In this document: piece by piece, positions 6,584 through 13,888 of the stretch
Numbering within the stretch: position 1 is the stretch's first letter
Layout of the letters: each line of letters begins with the position of its first letter
Origin: Eubacteriales bacterium
GTDB lineage: Bacteria; Bacillota; Clostridia; JANYKE01
Assembly (NCBI GenBank): GCA_025361685.1
Contig: JANYKE010000031.1
Coordinates: 1 to 18,542 of the forward strand
Reading direction: 5' to 3'
Length of the DNA stretch: 18,542 nucleotides
Position numbers and translations under genes: made by a program
The notes under the pieces: model-generated
Seen by the model: the letters and a program-made list of their open reading frames with translations, nothing else
Database searches by the model: none
Told to the model about the DNA's origin: nothing

Positions 6584-9022
6584 CTATTTCAGCTCGGCAA
6601 TTGTCACTCCTGTTTCGCCCTCCCCGAACGTTCCAAGTCTAAATCCCTTTACACGCTTGTCTTTTTTCAAAAATATTTGAACTCCGCTTCTTAACATTCC
6701 GGTTCCTTTCCCATGGATTATTACGACACTGTGTAGGCCGGCAACGCAGGCATCGTCAATATATTTATCAATGGCGGGTATGGCTTCATCAACATTCAGT
6801 CCTCTAACATCAATTTCTTGCGAAATAGTTCTTGTAATATTCGTCATTCCCGACGAGTTATAAGATAATCCCGCTCCACTCGCATCGCTCTTTGAAAGCA
6901 AATCTAAAGCAGCTGCTTCAATATCAGAAATATCTATATTTGCCTTAATCGCACCAATCTGAACAAGCGCTTGGCCTTTTAATTTTCCATCGCGATTCTT
7001 TTGCGGAGTTTTGATAACGATGCCTTCTTTGTCCATTGAAATAACATGTACCAAATCCCCCTCTTTCAAAGACAATTGAACACCATTCTTTCTTAATGGT
7101 GAGTTTGTTCTGCCTACAAAAGCAGTTTTGCTTAGCGAAGATGCATACTCGTCTTCGCTGCTCTTAAGTTGTCTCCTAAGCTCCTCTACACGCTTCCAAT
7201 CCGACTTGTCCATACTCGACATTTCACTGTTTCTGATTTTCTGAAGCTCAGCAATGATTTCCTTTGCCTCTTCCCGTGCATTTGCAACAATTAGCCTGGC
7301 TTCATCATATCCGTCAGAAATAATATCATTTTTCTTCTTTGAAATGGATTTTTTTTCATTTGCCAATTCATCTCGCAGTTTCTCTGCTTCCGACTTGTAT
7401 CGAGCGGCTTCTTCCATTGCCATCTTTGCTTCTGATCTGTCCGCCTCAATGTTACCAAGTATTTCCTCAAATTTGATATTGTCTTCACTTAAATACAAAT
7501 GGGCTTTTTGAATTATTATGTCCTTAAGACCGAGTTTTGATGATATGGCAAATGCGTTGCTTCTTCCCGGCACCCCTATTAATAGTTTGTATGTTGGTTG
7601 TAGCGTTTCCGTCGAAAATTCGCAGCAGGCATTTTCGACACCTTCCGTCTTTATAGCATAAATTTTTAATTCGCTGTAGTGAGTAGTTGCGGCAACACAT
7701 AATCCCTTATGACGCATATGCTCAAGTATTGAAGTTGCAAGTGCAGCTCCCTCGGTTGGGTCTGTTCCTGCACCAAGTTCATCAAGTAGTACCAATGAAT
7801 TTTCTTTTGCAATTTTAATTATCTCAACAATATTTTTCATGTGAGATGAAAATGTGCTTAAGCTTTGTTCAATGCTTTGTTCGTCTCCTATATCGGCAAA
7901 TATATCATTAAAAATGCGCAGAGAACTTTCTTCCTTTGCCGGGATATGCAAACCGGCCTGCGCCATCAGAGAGAGCAACCCTAGTGTTTTTAAAGTAACC
8001 GTTTTGCCTCCTGTATTTGGCCCGGTAATAACAAGAATTCGAAAATCCTTTCCCAGCCTGACATCAATTGGAACGACCACATCTTTTTTAATTAATGGAT
8101 GTCTCCCTTTGATAATATCAACAAATCCTGTCAATGATACTTTCGGAGAAATTGCATTCATATCCAAACTTAATTTCGCCTTGGCAAATATAAAATCAAT
8201 CTCCCCGATAATATTGACATTTTGTATAAGCGAATCCGAGATCAAGGCTACCTGTGCCGAAATCTCATATAAAATCCGTTCGACCTCTTGTTCTTCCTTA
8301 ATTGTTTCGCGCTTGATGTCATTATTAGCCTCAACAACAGCCATAGGCTCAATAAAAAATGTCGCACCACTTGAAGAAACATCATGCACAATTCCGGGAA
8401 AATCATTTTTATACTCACTCTTAACAGGAATTACATATCTGTCACCTCTCATAGTAATTATTGAATCCTGCATAAGTTTTTGATTCGAAGATGACGATAT
8501 GATTTTATTCAATTTTTCTTTTATCGATGTCTGCAATCTACGTATCTTGTTTCGTATTTTTGAAAGTTCTGAACTCGCAAAATCAGAAATTTCCGTTTCG
8601 GAAATGACAATATCGCCAATCTCACTTTCAAGTTCCTTATATGTTTCTAAGCTGTCGGCAAGACTGCAAACAGCATTTCCGCTAAATGCTTCCTTTTCAT
8701 CTTTTGCATAATCCTTTAGCTGTCGAACACCTCTTAATACAGTTGCAATGTTTATTAATTCCTCTGGCAACAGCACAGAACCCTTTGAAGCACGCAAAAC
8801 ACTATCTCTCACATCTCTTGTTCCTGTCATCGGAGGATTGCTTTTCCTGAGTATAAGTTCAACTCCATCTGAAGTATCGGATAAAGCTCTTTCAATAATA
8901 ACAGGATTAGTTTCGGGAACAAGAACAGAAATTTTGTCTTTAGCTATTTTACCCTGTGCGTATTTTCCAAGTAACTTTAAAATTTTGTCATACTCTAAAA
9001 TGCGTAGTGTTCGTTCATTCAT
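6584..9022 (-). CDS. mutS2: MutS2 family ATPase / Smr nuclease-like protein
   Basis: MutS2 is the Firmicutes MutS paralogue without mismatch-recognition domain I. It is linked to suppression of recombination and, in B. subtilis (RqcU), to rescue of collided ribosomes. The 812-residue product has full length. The Walker A motif ITGPNTGGKT ends at 341, and STFSSHMKNI follows at about 390-399. Walker B is LVLLDELGAGTDPTEGA, with D415 and E416. A charged coiled-coil clamp covers about 510-620. The C-terminal Smr domain (about 736-812) has EIDVRGLNVDEA and HGKGTG at 770-775. No key residue is missing. The ATG overlaps the end of the Asp23 gene by 8 bp (ATGAATGA), and only a weak ribosome binding site precedes it, so translation probably depends on coupling to the gene upstream. 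Confidence 0.96.
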   Translation of the reverse strand: MNERTLRILEYDKILKLLGKYAQGKIAKDKISVLVPETNPVIIERALSDTSDGVELILRKSNPPMTGTRDVRDSVLRASKGSVLLPEELINIATVLRGVRQLKDYAKDEKEAFSGNAVCSLADSLETYKELESEIGDIVISETEISDFASSELSKIRNKIRRLQTSIKEKLNKIISSSSNQKLMQDSIITMRGDRYVIPVKSEYKNDFPGIVHDVSSSGATFFIEPMAVVEANNDIKRETIKEEQEVERILYEISAQVALISDSLIQNVNIIGEIDFIFAKAKLSLDMNAISPKVSLTGFVDIIKGRHPLIKKDVVVPIDVRLGKDFRILVITGPNTGGKTVTLKTLGLLSLMAQAGLHIPAKEESSLRIFNDIFADIGDEQSIEQSLSTFSSHMKNIVEIIKIAKENSLVLLDELGAGTDPTEGAALATSILEHMRHKGLCVAATTHYSELKIYAIKTEGVENACCEFSTETLQPTYKLLIGVPGRSNAFAISSKLGLKDIIIQKAHLYLSEDNIKFEEILGNIEADRSEAKMAMEEAARYKSEAEKLRDELANEKKSISKKKNDIISDGYDEARLIVANAREEAKEIIAELQKIRNSEMSSMDKSDWKRVEELRRQLKSSEDEYASSLSKTAFVGRTNSPLRKNGVQLSLKEGDLVHVISMDKEGIVIKTPQKNRDGKLKGQALVQIGAIKANIDISDIEAAALDLLSKSDASGAGLSYNSSGMTNITRTISQEIDVRGLNVDEAIPAIDKYIDDACVAGLHSVVIIHGKGTGMLRSGVQIFLKKDKRVKGFRLGTFGEGETGVTIAELK

Positions 9023-9422
9023 CTTTCATATTAATGCCTTGGATATGAACATTAACTTCAATGCTTTCAAATCCACAAAAATCACTGACAGCTTTTTTAA
9101 CGCTTTCCTGGCACTTCCAAGCAACATCAGGAATTCTCATCCCATAATCGACAATAATATACAAATCAATAATTGTCTTCTGATCATTTACTTGAACCTT
9201 AACGCCCTTTGAAAAACTCTTCTTTCCAAGCATTGTGGCTATATCTCCCGAAAGTCCACCGCTCATTCCGGCAACACCTGCTACATCAATGCATGCTATT
9301 CCGCTTATCGTTGCAATAACGTCTGAATTAATTTTAACGTTACCCATAAGATTAGAACCACCGACAAGATTTGTTTCGATAGTTTCAGTGTCTATGTTAT
9401 TGTTATTAATATCTTCTGACAT
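9015..9422 (-). CDS. Asp23/Gls24 family envelope stress response protein
   Basis: A 135-residue protein with the Asp23 (DUF322) fold. After a polar, Asn/Thr-rich leader of about 25 residues come VKINSDVIATISGIACIDVAGVAGM, then GKKSFSKGVKVQV, then DLYIIVDYGMRIPDV, and an end matching VNVHIQGI. These are typical of the family. Members are small cytoplasmic proteins, some of which (S. aureus Asp23) sit at the membrane through a partner and respond to cell-envelope stress. In Clostridia and Bacilli, single members also lie in housekeeping clusters near efp, accB/accC or nusB, as here, and their role there is unknown. No membrane anchor (AmaP-like) gene is adjacent. The start is clear: GGAGGTG is seven bases before the ATG. 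The end overlaps mutS2 by 8 bp. Confidence 0.9.
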   Translation of the reverse strand: MSEDINNNNIDTETIETNLVGGSNLMGNVKINSDVIATISGIACIDVAGVAGMSGGLSGDIATMLGKKSFSKGVKVQVNDQKTIIDLYIIVDYGMRIPDVAWKCQESVKKAVSDFCGFESIEVNVHIQGINMKDE

Positions 9423-9482
9423 AATTCACACCTCCAAATTTTTTGGTAACTACTATTTTATTATTTTTTTTATTCAATAAAC

Positions 9483-9512
9483 ATTATATGTTTGCCTTAT
9501 CTGTATCATCAA
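9483..9512 (-). promoter_or_regulatory. Candidate promoter for the Asp23 gene and mutS2
   Basis: On the minus strand TTGATG (9512-9507), an 18-base spacer and a perfect TATAAT (9488-9483) lie in the last codons of the CD1247-type gene. Transcription would begin near 9476, about 54 bases before the Asp23-family ATG. An AT-rich chance match cannot be excluded. Confidence 0.4.
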
Positions 9513-9936
9513 GTCCTTCAAGAGATTCAAGTTCATCTGATTCATCGCTGTATTCATCACAGTCGCACAATAATTCAATCACTTCGCCGCATACCGGACA
9601 TTTAACATTACCGTCATCATCAATTTCATCAATATCATATTCAAGCTCTGAATCACAGACAGGGCATGTAATGTCAAGCAATTCATCTTCAAGATCTTCA
9701 AAAACATATTCCTCGAGATCTCCCAAATCCTCATCAACTTCAACAATATACTCTTCAATATCATCTTGCCTTTCAGACATATCTTCAATCTCAAATGCAA
9801 TCATTTTTAGTGTGTCCAAAATTTCAGCAAGAACTCTTCCTTCATTGCTTTCTTTAACATTCAATCCTTCCGCAAGTCCCTTAATGTAAGCTACTCTCTC
9901 ACTGATTGTTGCATATTCCATTCCATCATTTTCCAT
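9484..9936 (-). CDS. CD1247-type acidic zinc-ribbon protein, function unknown
   Basis: A 150-residue, strongly acidic protein. Residues 1-55 (ISERVAYIKGLAEGLNV...ILDTLKMIAFEIEDM) resemble the small N-terminal domain named after Clostridioides difficile CD1247, found next to efp in many Clostridia. Residues 56-90 are a Glu/Asp-rich helix, probably coiled. Two cysteine pairs follow, CPVC at 91-94 and CPVCGE at 113-118, making a classic zinc ribbon. A second, incomplete pair (C124, C126) and an acidic tail of about 24 residues end the protein. Such proteins are sometimes mislabelled as AraC regulators, but no DNA-binding domain is visible here. The fold suggests a nucleic-acid or protein adaptor, not an enzyme; this is inference. 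The start is supported by GGAGG nine bases before the ATG. It lies 22 bp after efp and is probably co-transcribed with it. Confidence 0.8.
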   Translation of the reverse strand: MENDGMEYATISERVAYIKGLAEGLNVKESNEGRVLAEILDTLKMIAFEIEDMSERQDDIEEYIVEVDEDLGDLEEYVFEDLEDELLDITCPVCDSELEYDIDEIDDDGNVKCPVCGEVIELLCDCDEYSDESDELESLEGLDDTDKANI

Positions 9937-9958
9937 AATAATATACCTCCATTATTTT

Positions 9959-10516
9959 TTATGCGCGCTCCATATAGTCGCCGGTTCTGGTGTCAATTTT
10001 TATTACTTCACCTTGATCAATAAATAAAGGAACCTTAACCTGTGCCCCTGTTTCAACCGTTGCAAATTTTGTTGCTCCTTGAGCAGTATCACCTCTGAAT
10101 CCGGGTTCGGTTTCGGTTACTAATAATTCAACAAATGTAGGCGGCTCAATTGAAAATACACTGCCCTTATGTGAAAGGACTTTACAAGTCATATTTTCTT
10201 TTACAAAATCAAGACTGCTCCCAACAACTTCCTTATTAAGCGGAATTTGTTCATAGGTTACTTCATCCATAAAATAGAAAAGTCCTTCATCCGAATATAG
10301 ATACTGCATATCCTTGCGCTCAATCCTCGCCTTTTCCATTTTATCATTCGGGTTAAAAGTTCTTTCAACTATTGATCCGGAAATTATATTTTTAACCTTA
10401 GCTCTAACAAAAGCAGCGCCTTTGCCGGGTTTGACATGCTGAAAATCCACAACCTGAAAAATTTGTCCATCCAATTCAAAAGTAACTCCGTTTCTAAAAT
10501 CTCCAGCAGAAATCAT
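9959..10516 (-). CDS. efp: Translation elongation factor P
   Basis: EF-P binds between the P and E sites of stalled ribosomes and speeds peptide bonds at polyproline stretches. The 185-residue product shows three domains. Domain I starts [20 protein letters not shown] and carries the loop [10 protein letters not shown], whose tip lysine K32 is the residue modified in B. subtilis by 5-aminopentanolylation. The OB-fold domains include ERTF and the EF-P signature near the end ([21 protein letters not shown]). Start choice: a TTG at 10531 is in frame, but TTGGAGGAG is the ribosome binding site and MISAGDF is the universal N-terminus, so the ATG at 10516 is correct. No modification enzyme gene (epmA, earP, ymfI) is in the window. 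The neighbours pepQ and aroQ upstream follow a common Firmicutes order, but purC intervenes. Confidence 0.97.
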   Translation of the reverse strand: MISAGDFRNGVTFELDGQIFQVVDFQHVKPGKGAAFVRAKVKNIISGSIVERTFNPNDKMEKARIERKDMQYLYSDEGLFYFMDEVTYEQIPLNKEVVGSSLDFVKENMTCKVLSHKGSVFSIEPPTFVELLVTETEPGFRGDTAQGATKFATVETGAQVKVPLFIDQGEVIKIDTRTGDYMERA

Positions 10517-10564
10517 ATTTTTCTCCTCCAAAACCTTTCTTCATTTATTGAAATTTATATCACA

Positions 10565-10593
10565 ATAATATATTACTTTGCGTTAAAACACAA
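10565..10593 (-). promoter_or_regulatory. Candidate promoter of efp
   Basis: In the 92-bp gap after purC the minus strand has TTGTGT (10593-10588), 17 bases, and TATTAT (10570-10565). A start near 10558 would leave a leader of about 41 bases with GGAGGAG before the ATG. The boxes are imperfect and the region is AT-rich. Confidence 0.42.
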
Positions 10594-10608
10594 GCATAAG
10601 TTGTCATT

Positions 10609-11490
10609 CTATTGCTCATCAAATTTTTTGCCGGTAATTATTTCGCAGGCTGTTGCGTACTTCGAAATCGTAAAAGCAACAACTTCCTCAGGAAGTTCGG
10701 GTGGCGGAACAACTCCGGCTAATCCTTCTCTTGTGAGCCAATCTCGTAAAGGCTGCTTGTCAAAACTCAATGGAGTCTCTCCTACTTTATACTCAGCAGC
10801 ATTCCAGAAGCGACTTGAATCAGGTGTCATGGCTTCATCACCGAGGACAATTTGACCATCTTCCGAGAGTCCAAATTCAAATTTTGTATCAGCAATAATT
10901 ATTCCTTTATCTTTAGCATATTTGCTGCAAGCGTTGTAGACAGCAATGCTCTTGTCTTTCAATTGATTTGAGATTTTTTCTCCAAGTCTGTCAACCATGT
11001 TTTCAAATGTTATGTACTCATCGTGTTCACCCTCAGGAGCCTTGGTTGAGGGACAGAAAATCGGCGTTTCAAGCATTTGTGATTCTTGCAATCCTTCCGG
11101 AAGTTTAATGCCGCAAACTGTTCCGGTCGCCTTGTAACTTTTCCAGTTCGAACCGGTAAGATATCCGCTTACAACACATTCGATGGGAAACATTTTCAGT
11201 CTTCGCACAAGCATCGATCTGCCGGTAAGCTTATCTGCCATATTGCAGTACGGCTCAGGAAAATCAGCAACATTGGTCGATATCACATGATTTTCGACGA
11301 TATCCTTGGTGTAATTAAACCAGAATTCTGAAATCTTATTTAATATAATACCTTTGCCAACAATTGGTGTTGGCATAATAACATCAAAAGCTGACATTCT
11401 GTCCGATGTTACAATAATAATACCTTTCTCTCCTGCGTCAAATATCTCTCTGACCTTGCCACTAAAAATACTATTAATTTCGCTGTTCAT
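10609..11490 (-). CDS. purC: Phosphoribosylaminoimidazole-succinocarboxamide synthase (SAICAR synthetase)
   Basis: PurC joins CAIR and L-aspartate with ATP to form SAICAR in de novo purine synthesis; it is cytoplasmic. Recognisable segments in order are FSGKVREIFD (phosphate-binding N-terminus), VTSDRMSAFDVIMP, then LVRRLKMFPIECVVSGYLTGS, then IADTKFEFGL, and LGDEAMTPDSSRFW. At 293 residues it is the long form, close in length to yeast Ade1, and about 50 residues longer than B. subtilis PurC. The extra length includes the C-terminal DWLTREGLAGVVPPPELPEEVV segment. The start is supported by GAGAGGA upstream. No other pur gene is within the window, so it is detached from a purine operon and sits between pepQ and efp. 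No purine riboswitch is visible in the 37 bp before it. Confidence 0.95.
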   Translation of the reverse strand: MNSEINSIFSGKVREIFDAGEKGIIIVTSDRMSAFDVIMPTPIVGKGIILNKISEFWFNYTKDIVENHVISTNVADFPEPYCNMADKLTGRSMLVRRLKMFPIECVVSGYLTGSNWKSYKATGTVCGIKLPEGLQESQMLETPIFCPSTKAPEGEHDEYITFENMVDRLGEKISNQLKDKSIAVYNACSKYAKDKGIIIADTKFEFGLSEDGQIVLGDEAMTPDSSRFWNAAEYKVGETPLSFDKQPLRDWLTREGLAGVVPPPELPEEVVAFTISKYATACEIITGKKFDEQ

Positions 11491-11527
11491 AAATAATTCC
11501 TCTCAAAAAGTATTTTGTTACAGTTCA

Positions 11528-12541
11528 CTATAATATAGTAATATTTTTATCTGCTTTTGTCAAAACTTCCGTTTGATTTTTGCCAATTGCAACGATATCT
11601 TCAATTCTTATACCGCCAAAACCCGGTATATATATACCCGGTTCAATGGTAACAACCATACCATCTTTAAGCAAATCACTTGAAACAGGTGACAATCTTG
11701 GCAATTCATGTGTCTCCAAACCAATGCCATGTCCGAGACTGTGGCCAAATGGCTTTTTGAAGCCCTCATTTTCAATTATTCTAATCACTTCATCGTGAAG
11801 CGACGAACAGCTAACACCTTCTTTTGCCATATTTATTCCTTCAGTTTGTCCTTTCAAAACGGCATTGTACATTTTGACAAATTCTGAATCCGGGTTTCCG
11901 CAAAAAATTGTACGTGTAATATCAGAGCAGTATCCTTCAAAAACACATCCAAAATCCATAATTATTGGCACGCCTTCTCTAATACATGTATAATCTCCCT
12001 GGGCATGAGGCATCGAGGTCCTTGCTCCCGAAACAGAAATCGTATCAAAAGCAGCTCTTTCGGCGCCATTCTTTTTCATAAAATATTCAAGTTCAATTGC
12101 AATGTCACGCTCAAAAATTCCGGGTTTTATATAATTAATAATATGTGCAAACGCCATGTCTGCTATATTAACTGCTTTCCGAATCTTATTAATTTCTCTA
12201 TGGCTCTTTTGCATTCGCATTAATGCTAATTTATTACTTGCATTTGTTATTTTTATTCCTAAAAATTTTTCTATAATTTTTTCATATGTATAAACAGAAA
12301 TAGTATTATTTTCAATACATAATTCATTAACATTAAATTTTACAATTTGTTCGAGTACATCCTCAAAATTTTTGCAAAGACAGACTTCCCACTCCCCGAC
12401 CTCACTCTTGGCTTGCTCATAATATCGTGAATCAACATAAATTTTTGAAACATCATCGCCATAAACAACGTATGCCAATGAGCCGGCAAATCCGGTCATG
12501 TATCTTATGTTGGCTAGGTCAACCAGCAACGTTAATGTCAT
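11528..12541 (-). CDS. pepQ: Xaa-Pro peptidase, M24 family (PepQ/YqhT-like) with a short N-terminus
   Basis: M24 metallopeptidases of this group remove the residue before a proline from dipeptides or small peptides, in the cytoplasm. All five metal ligands can be seen in the 337-residue product: D196 in IMDFGCV, D207 in CSDITRT, H271 in GHSLGHGIG, E300 in TIEPGIY and E314 in GIRIEDI. Conserved catalytic histidines H267 and H278 are also present. The N-terminal creatinase-like domain is shorter than usual. The protein begins MTLTLLVDLANIRYMTGF, so the first helix of about 15-20 residues found in relatives (353 residues in B. subtilis YqhT) is absent. In frame, TGA lies four codons before the ATG, so no upstream start exists. 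GAGGTG eight bases upstream supports this ATG. It overlaps aroQ by 4 bp. Confidence 0.9.
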   Translation of the reverse strand: MTLTLLVDLANIRYMTGFAGSLAYVVYGDDVSKIYVDSRYYEQAKSEVGEWEVCLCKNFEDVLEQIVKFNVNELCIENNTISVYTYEKIIEKFLGIKITNASNKLALMRMQKSHREINKIRKAVNIADMAFAHIINYIKPGIFERDIAIELEYFMKKNGAERAAFDTISVSGARTSMPHAQGDYTCIREGVPIIMDFGCVFEGYCSDITRTIFCGNPDSEFVKMYNAVLKGQTEGINMAKEGVSCSSLHDEVIRIIENEGFKKPFGHSLGHGIGLETHELPRLSPVSSDLLKDGMVVTIEPGIYIPGFGGIRIEDIVAIGKNQTEVLTKADKNITIL

Positions 12542-12969
12542 GCCCTGTGCACCTCAAGCAAATCAATTGCATCTTTATAACCTTCTGTTCCTCTTCCGAA
12601 AATCTGACCAATACAAACGTCCTTTATTACGCAAATTTTTCGAAAATCCTCTCTGTCATATATATTGGAAATATGCACTTCTACCGTTGGAATATTCACT
12701 GATGCAATTGCATCGCGTATAGAATATGAATAATGTGAAAGAGCTCCCGGATTTATGACGATTCCATTAACTGTTCGTGCTGCTTCTTGAATACAATCGA
12801 TAATGGCACCTTCGTGATTTGATTGAAAACATCTAACACTATAACCTTTTGACAAGCAATATTCCGAAATCATACTTTCAACATCGTCAAGAGATTCGTG
12901 TCCATAGATATCAGGCTCACGAACACCAAGCAAATTTAGATTTGGTCCGTTAATCACAAGTATGTTCAT
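12538..12969 (-). CDS. aroQ: 3-dehydroquinate dehydratase, type II
   Basis: This enzyme dehydrates 3-dehydroquinate to 3-dehydroshikimate, step three of the shikimate pathway; the type II form is a cytoplasmic dodecamer of about 145-residue subunits. The 143-residue product has full length. It begins ILVINGPNLNLLG, followed by the flexible active-site loop with R17 and the catalytic tyrosine Y22 (REPDIYGHES). NPGALSHYSYSIRDA supplies N73 and H79 for substrate binding, and EVHISN supplies the catalytic histidine H99. It overlaps aroE by 20 bp at its start and pepQ by 4 bp at its end, so all three are translated as one coupled block. The AroE product acts on the next intermediate in the pathway. 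Confidence 0.96.
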   Translation of the reverse strand: MNILVINGPNLNLLGVREPDIYGHESLDDVESMISEYCLSKGYSVRCFQSNHEGAIIDCIQEAARTVNGIVINPGALSHYSYSIRDAIASVNIPTVEVHISNIYDREDFRKICVIKDVCIGQIFGRGTEGYKDAIDLLEVHRA

Positions 12970-13861
12970 ATTTTTTCTCCGTTTCGCTGATTATTTTTTG
13001 TAAATCTAGTAAAATGCTGTCAAACAATTCTATTAATGCGTTGCTTGAAAGCGGCTTATTATCTGTCCATATCTGATATGATAAAATTGCCTGCATGACC
13101 AACATGCCAAGTCCATTAAACGATGGACAGTCATTTCGAATTCCCTGTGACATAAATGTTGTTAGTGAAGGATTGTATACTATATCGTATACTATTTGTC
13201 CTGAAGATAATTTTTGACTATCCCTCATTGGCGAAAATTCTTCTTTGCCAAGCATTCCAAGCGGCGTCGTATTTATTATAATTGATGAAAATTTTATGTA
13301 GCGGCGATATTCTTCCCAATCCAAATGAAGCGGCGTGCAAATATTCGAGTCTAGCTTATTACAAAGCTTTTCAGCATTTTCAAAAGAACGGTTTGCTATG
13401 TAAATTTCTTCGCTTCCTGCTTTCAAACAGGCATACGCAATCGCTGCTGAGCTTCCGCCGGCCCCAAAAATAAAAACACTTTTTTTATCAACTGTTGTTC
13501 CCGTCTGTAATTTAAATGCCTCAATGAAACCGGGTCCATCCGTACTGTACCCCTCTGTGCGGCCATCAATAATTTTTACTGTATTAACCGAACCGGTGGC
13601 TTTAACATCCTCTGAAACCCAATCGAGAATTTCAGGCATACGTTCTTTGTACGGAATCGATACATTAAATCCCAAAGCATTGGCTTCAACAAGCTGTTTG
13701 ACTGACGAAGAAAGTTCATCCGCTTCAACTTCGCACAATAGATATTTAAAGTTGTTACCATAATATTCATTCAGTTTAGCGTGAATATAAGGTGAAAGGC
13801 TATGCCCCACCGGATTAGCCAGTAATGCAATTATCCTAACGTCACGCAAATCAAAGATCAT
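12950..13861 (-). CDS. aroE: Shikimate 5-dehydrogenase
   Basis: AroE reduces 3-dehydroshikimate to shikimate with NADPH in the cytoplasm. From the chosen start the product has 303 residues. The substrate domain has NPVGHSLSP (17-24) and FNVSIPYKE with catalytic lysine K72. N93 in GSVNTV and D108 in STDGPG complete the substrate site. The nucleotide domain has FGAGGSSAAIA (132-142), then ANRS and INTTPLGM. NGLGMLVMQA near the end contains the usual C-terminal Gln. It is slightly longer than E. coli AroE (272) because of a polar, Lys/Glu-rich C-terminal tail. Start: TTG at 13873 is in frame but belongs to TTGGAGAAG, the ribosome binding site, so I use the ATG at 13861. Its 3' end overlaps aroQ by 20 bp, an unusually deep overlap. 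It starts 27 bp after the sulfatase stop. Confidence 0.95.
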   Translation of the reverse strand: MIFDLRDVRIIALLANPVGHSLSPYIHAKLNEYYGNNFKYLLCEVEADELSSSVKQLVEANALGFNVSIPYKERMPEILDWVSEDVKATGSVNTVKIIDGRTEGYSTDGPGFIEAFKLQTGTTVDKKSVFIFGAGGSSAAIAYACLKAGSEEIYIANRSFENAEKLCNKLDSNICTPLHLDWEEYRRYIKFSSIIINTTPLGMLGKEEFSPMRDSQKLSSGQIVYDIVYNPSLTTFMSQGIRNDCPSFNGLGMLVMQAILSYQIWTDNKPLSSNALIELFDSILLDLQKIISETEKKYEHTCD

Positions 13862-13888
13862 GTTCTTCTCCAATCAAATATTGCAAAA

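Noticed and set aside
7854..8483. 209-residue open frame on the plus strand
   Set aside because: It lies wholly antisense to the ATPase domain of mutS2, has no ribosome binding site or recognisable domain, and its Ser/Ile-rich composition is that of a shadow frame.
9015..9212. Long plus-strand frame covering the mutS2/Asp23 junction (8748-9212)
   Set aside because: Both minus-strand proteins are well-supported families with intact motifs; the opposite frame shows no family features.
9443..9889. 148-residue, serine-rich open frame on the plus strand
   Set aside because: The serine repeats are the complement of the Asp/Glu-rich codons (gat, gaa) of the CD1247-type gene; there is no independent evidence for a gene.
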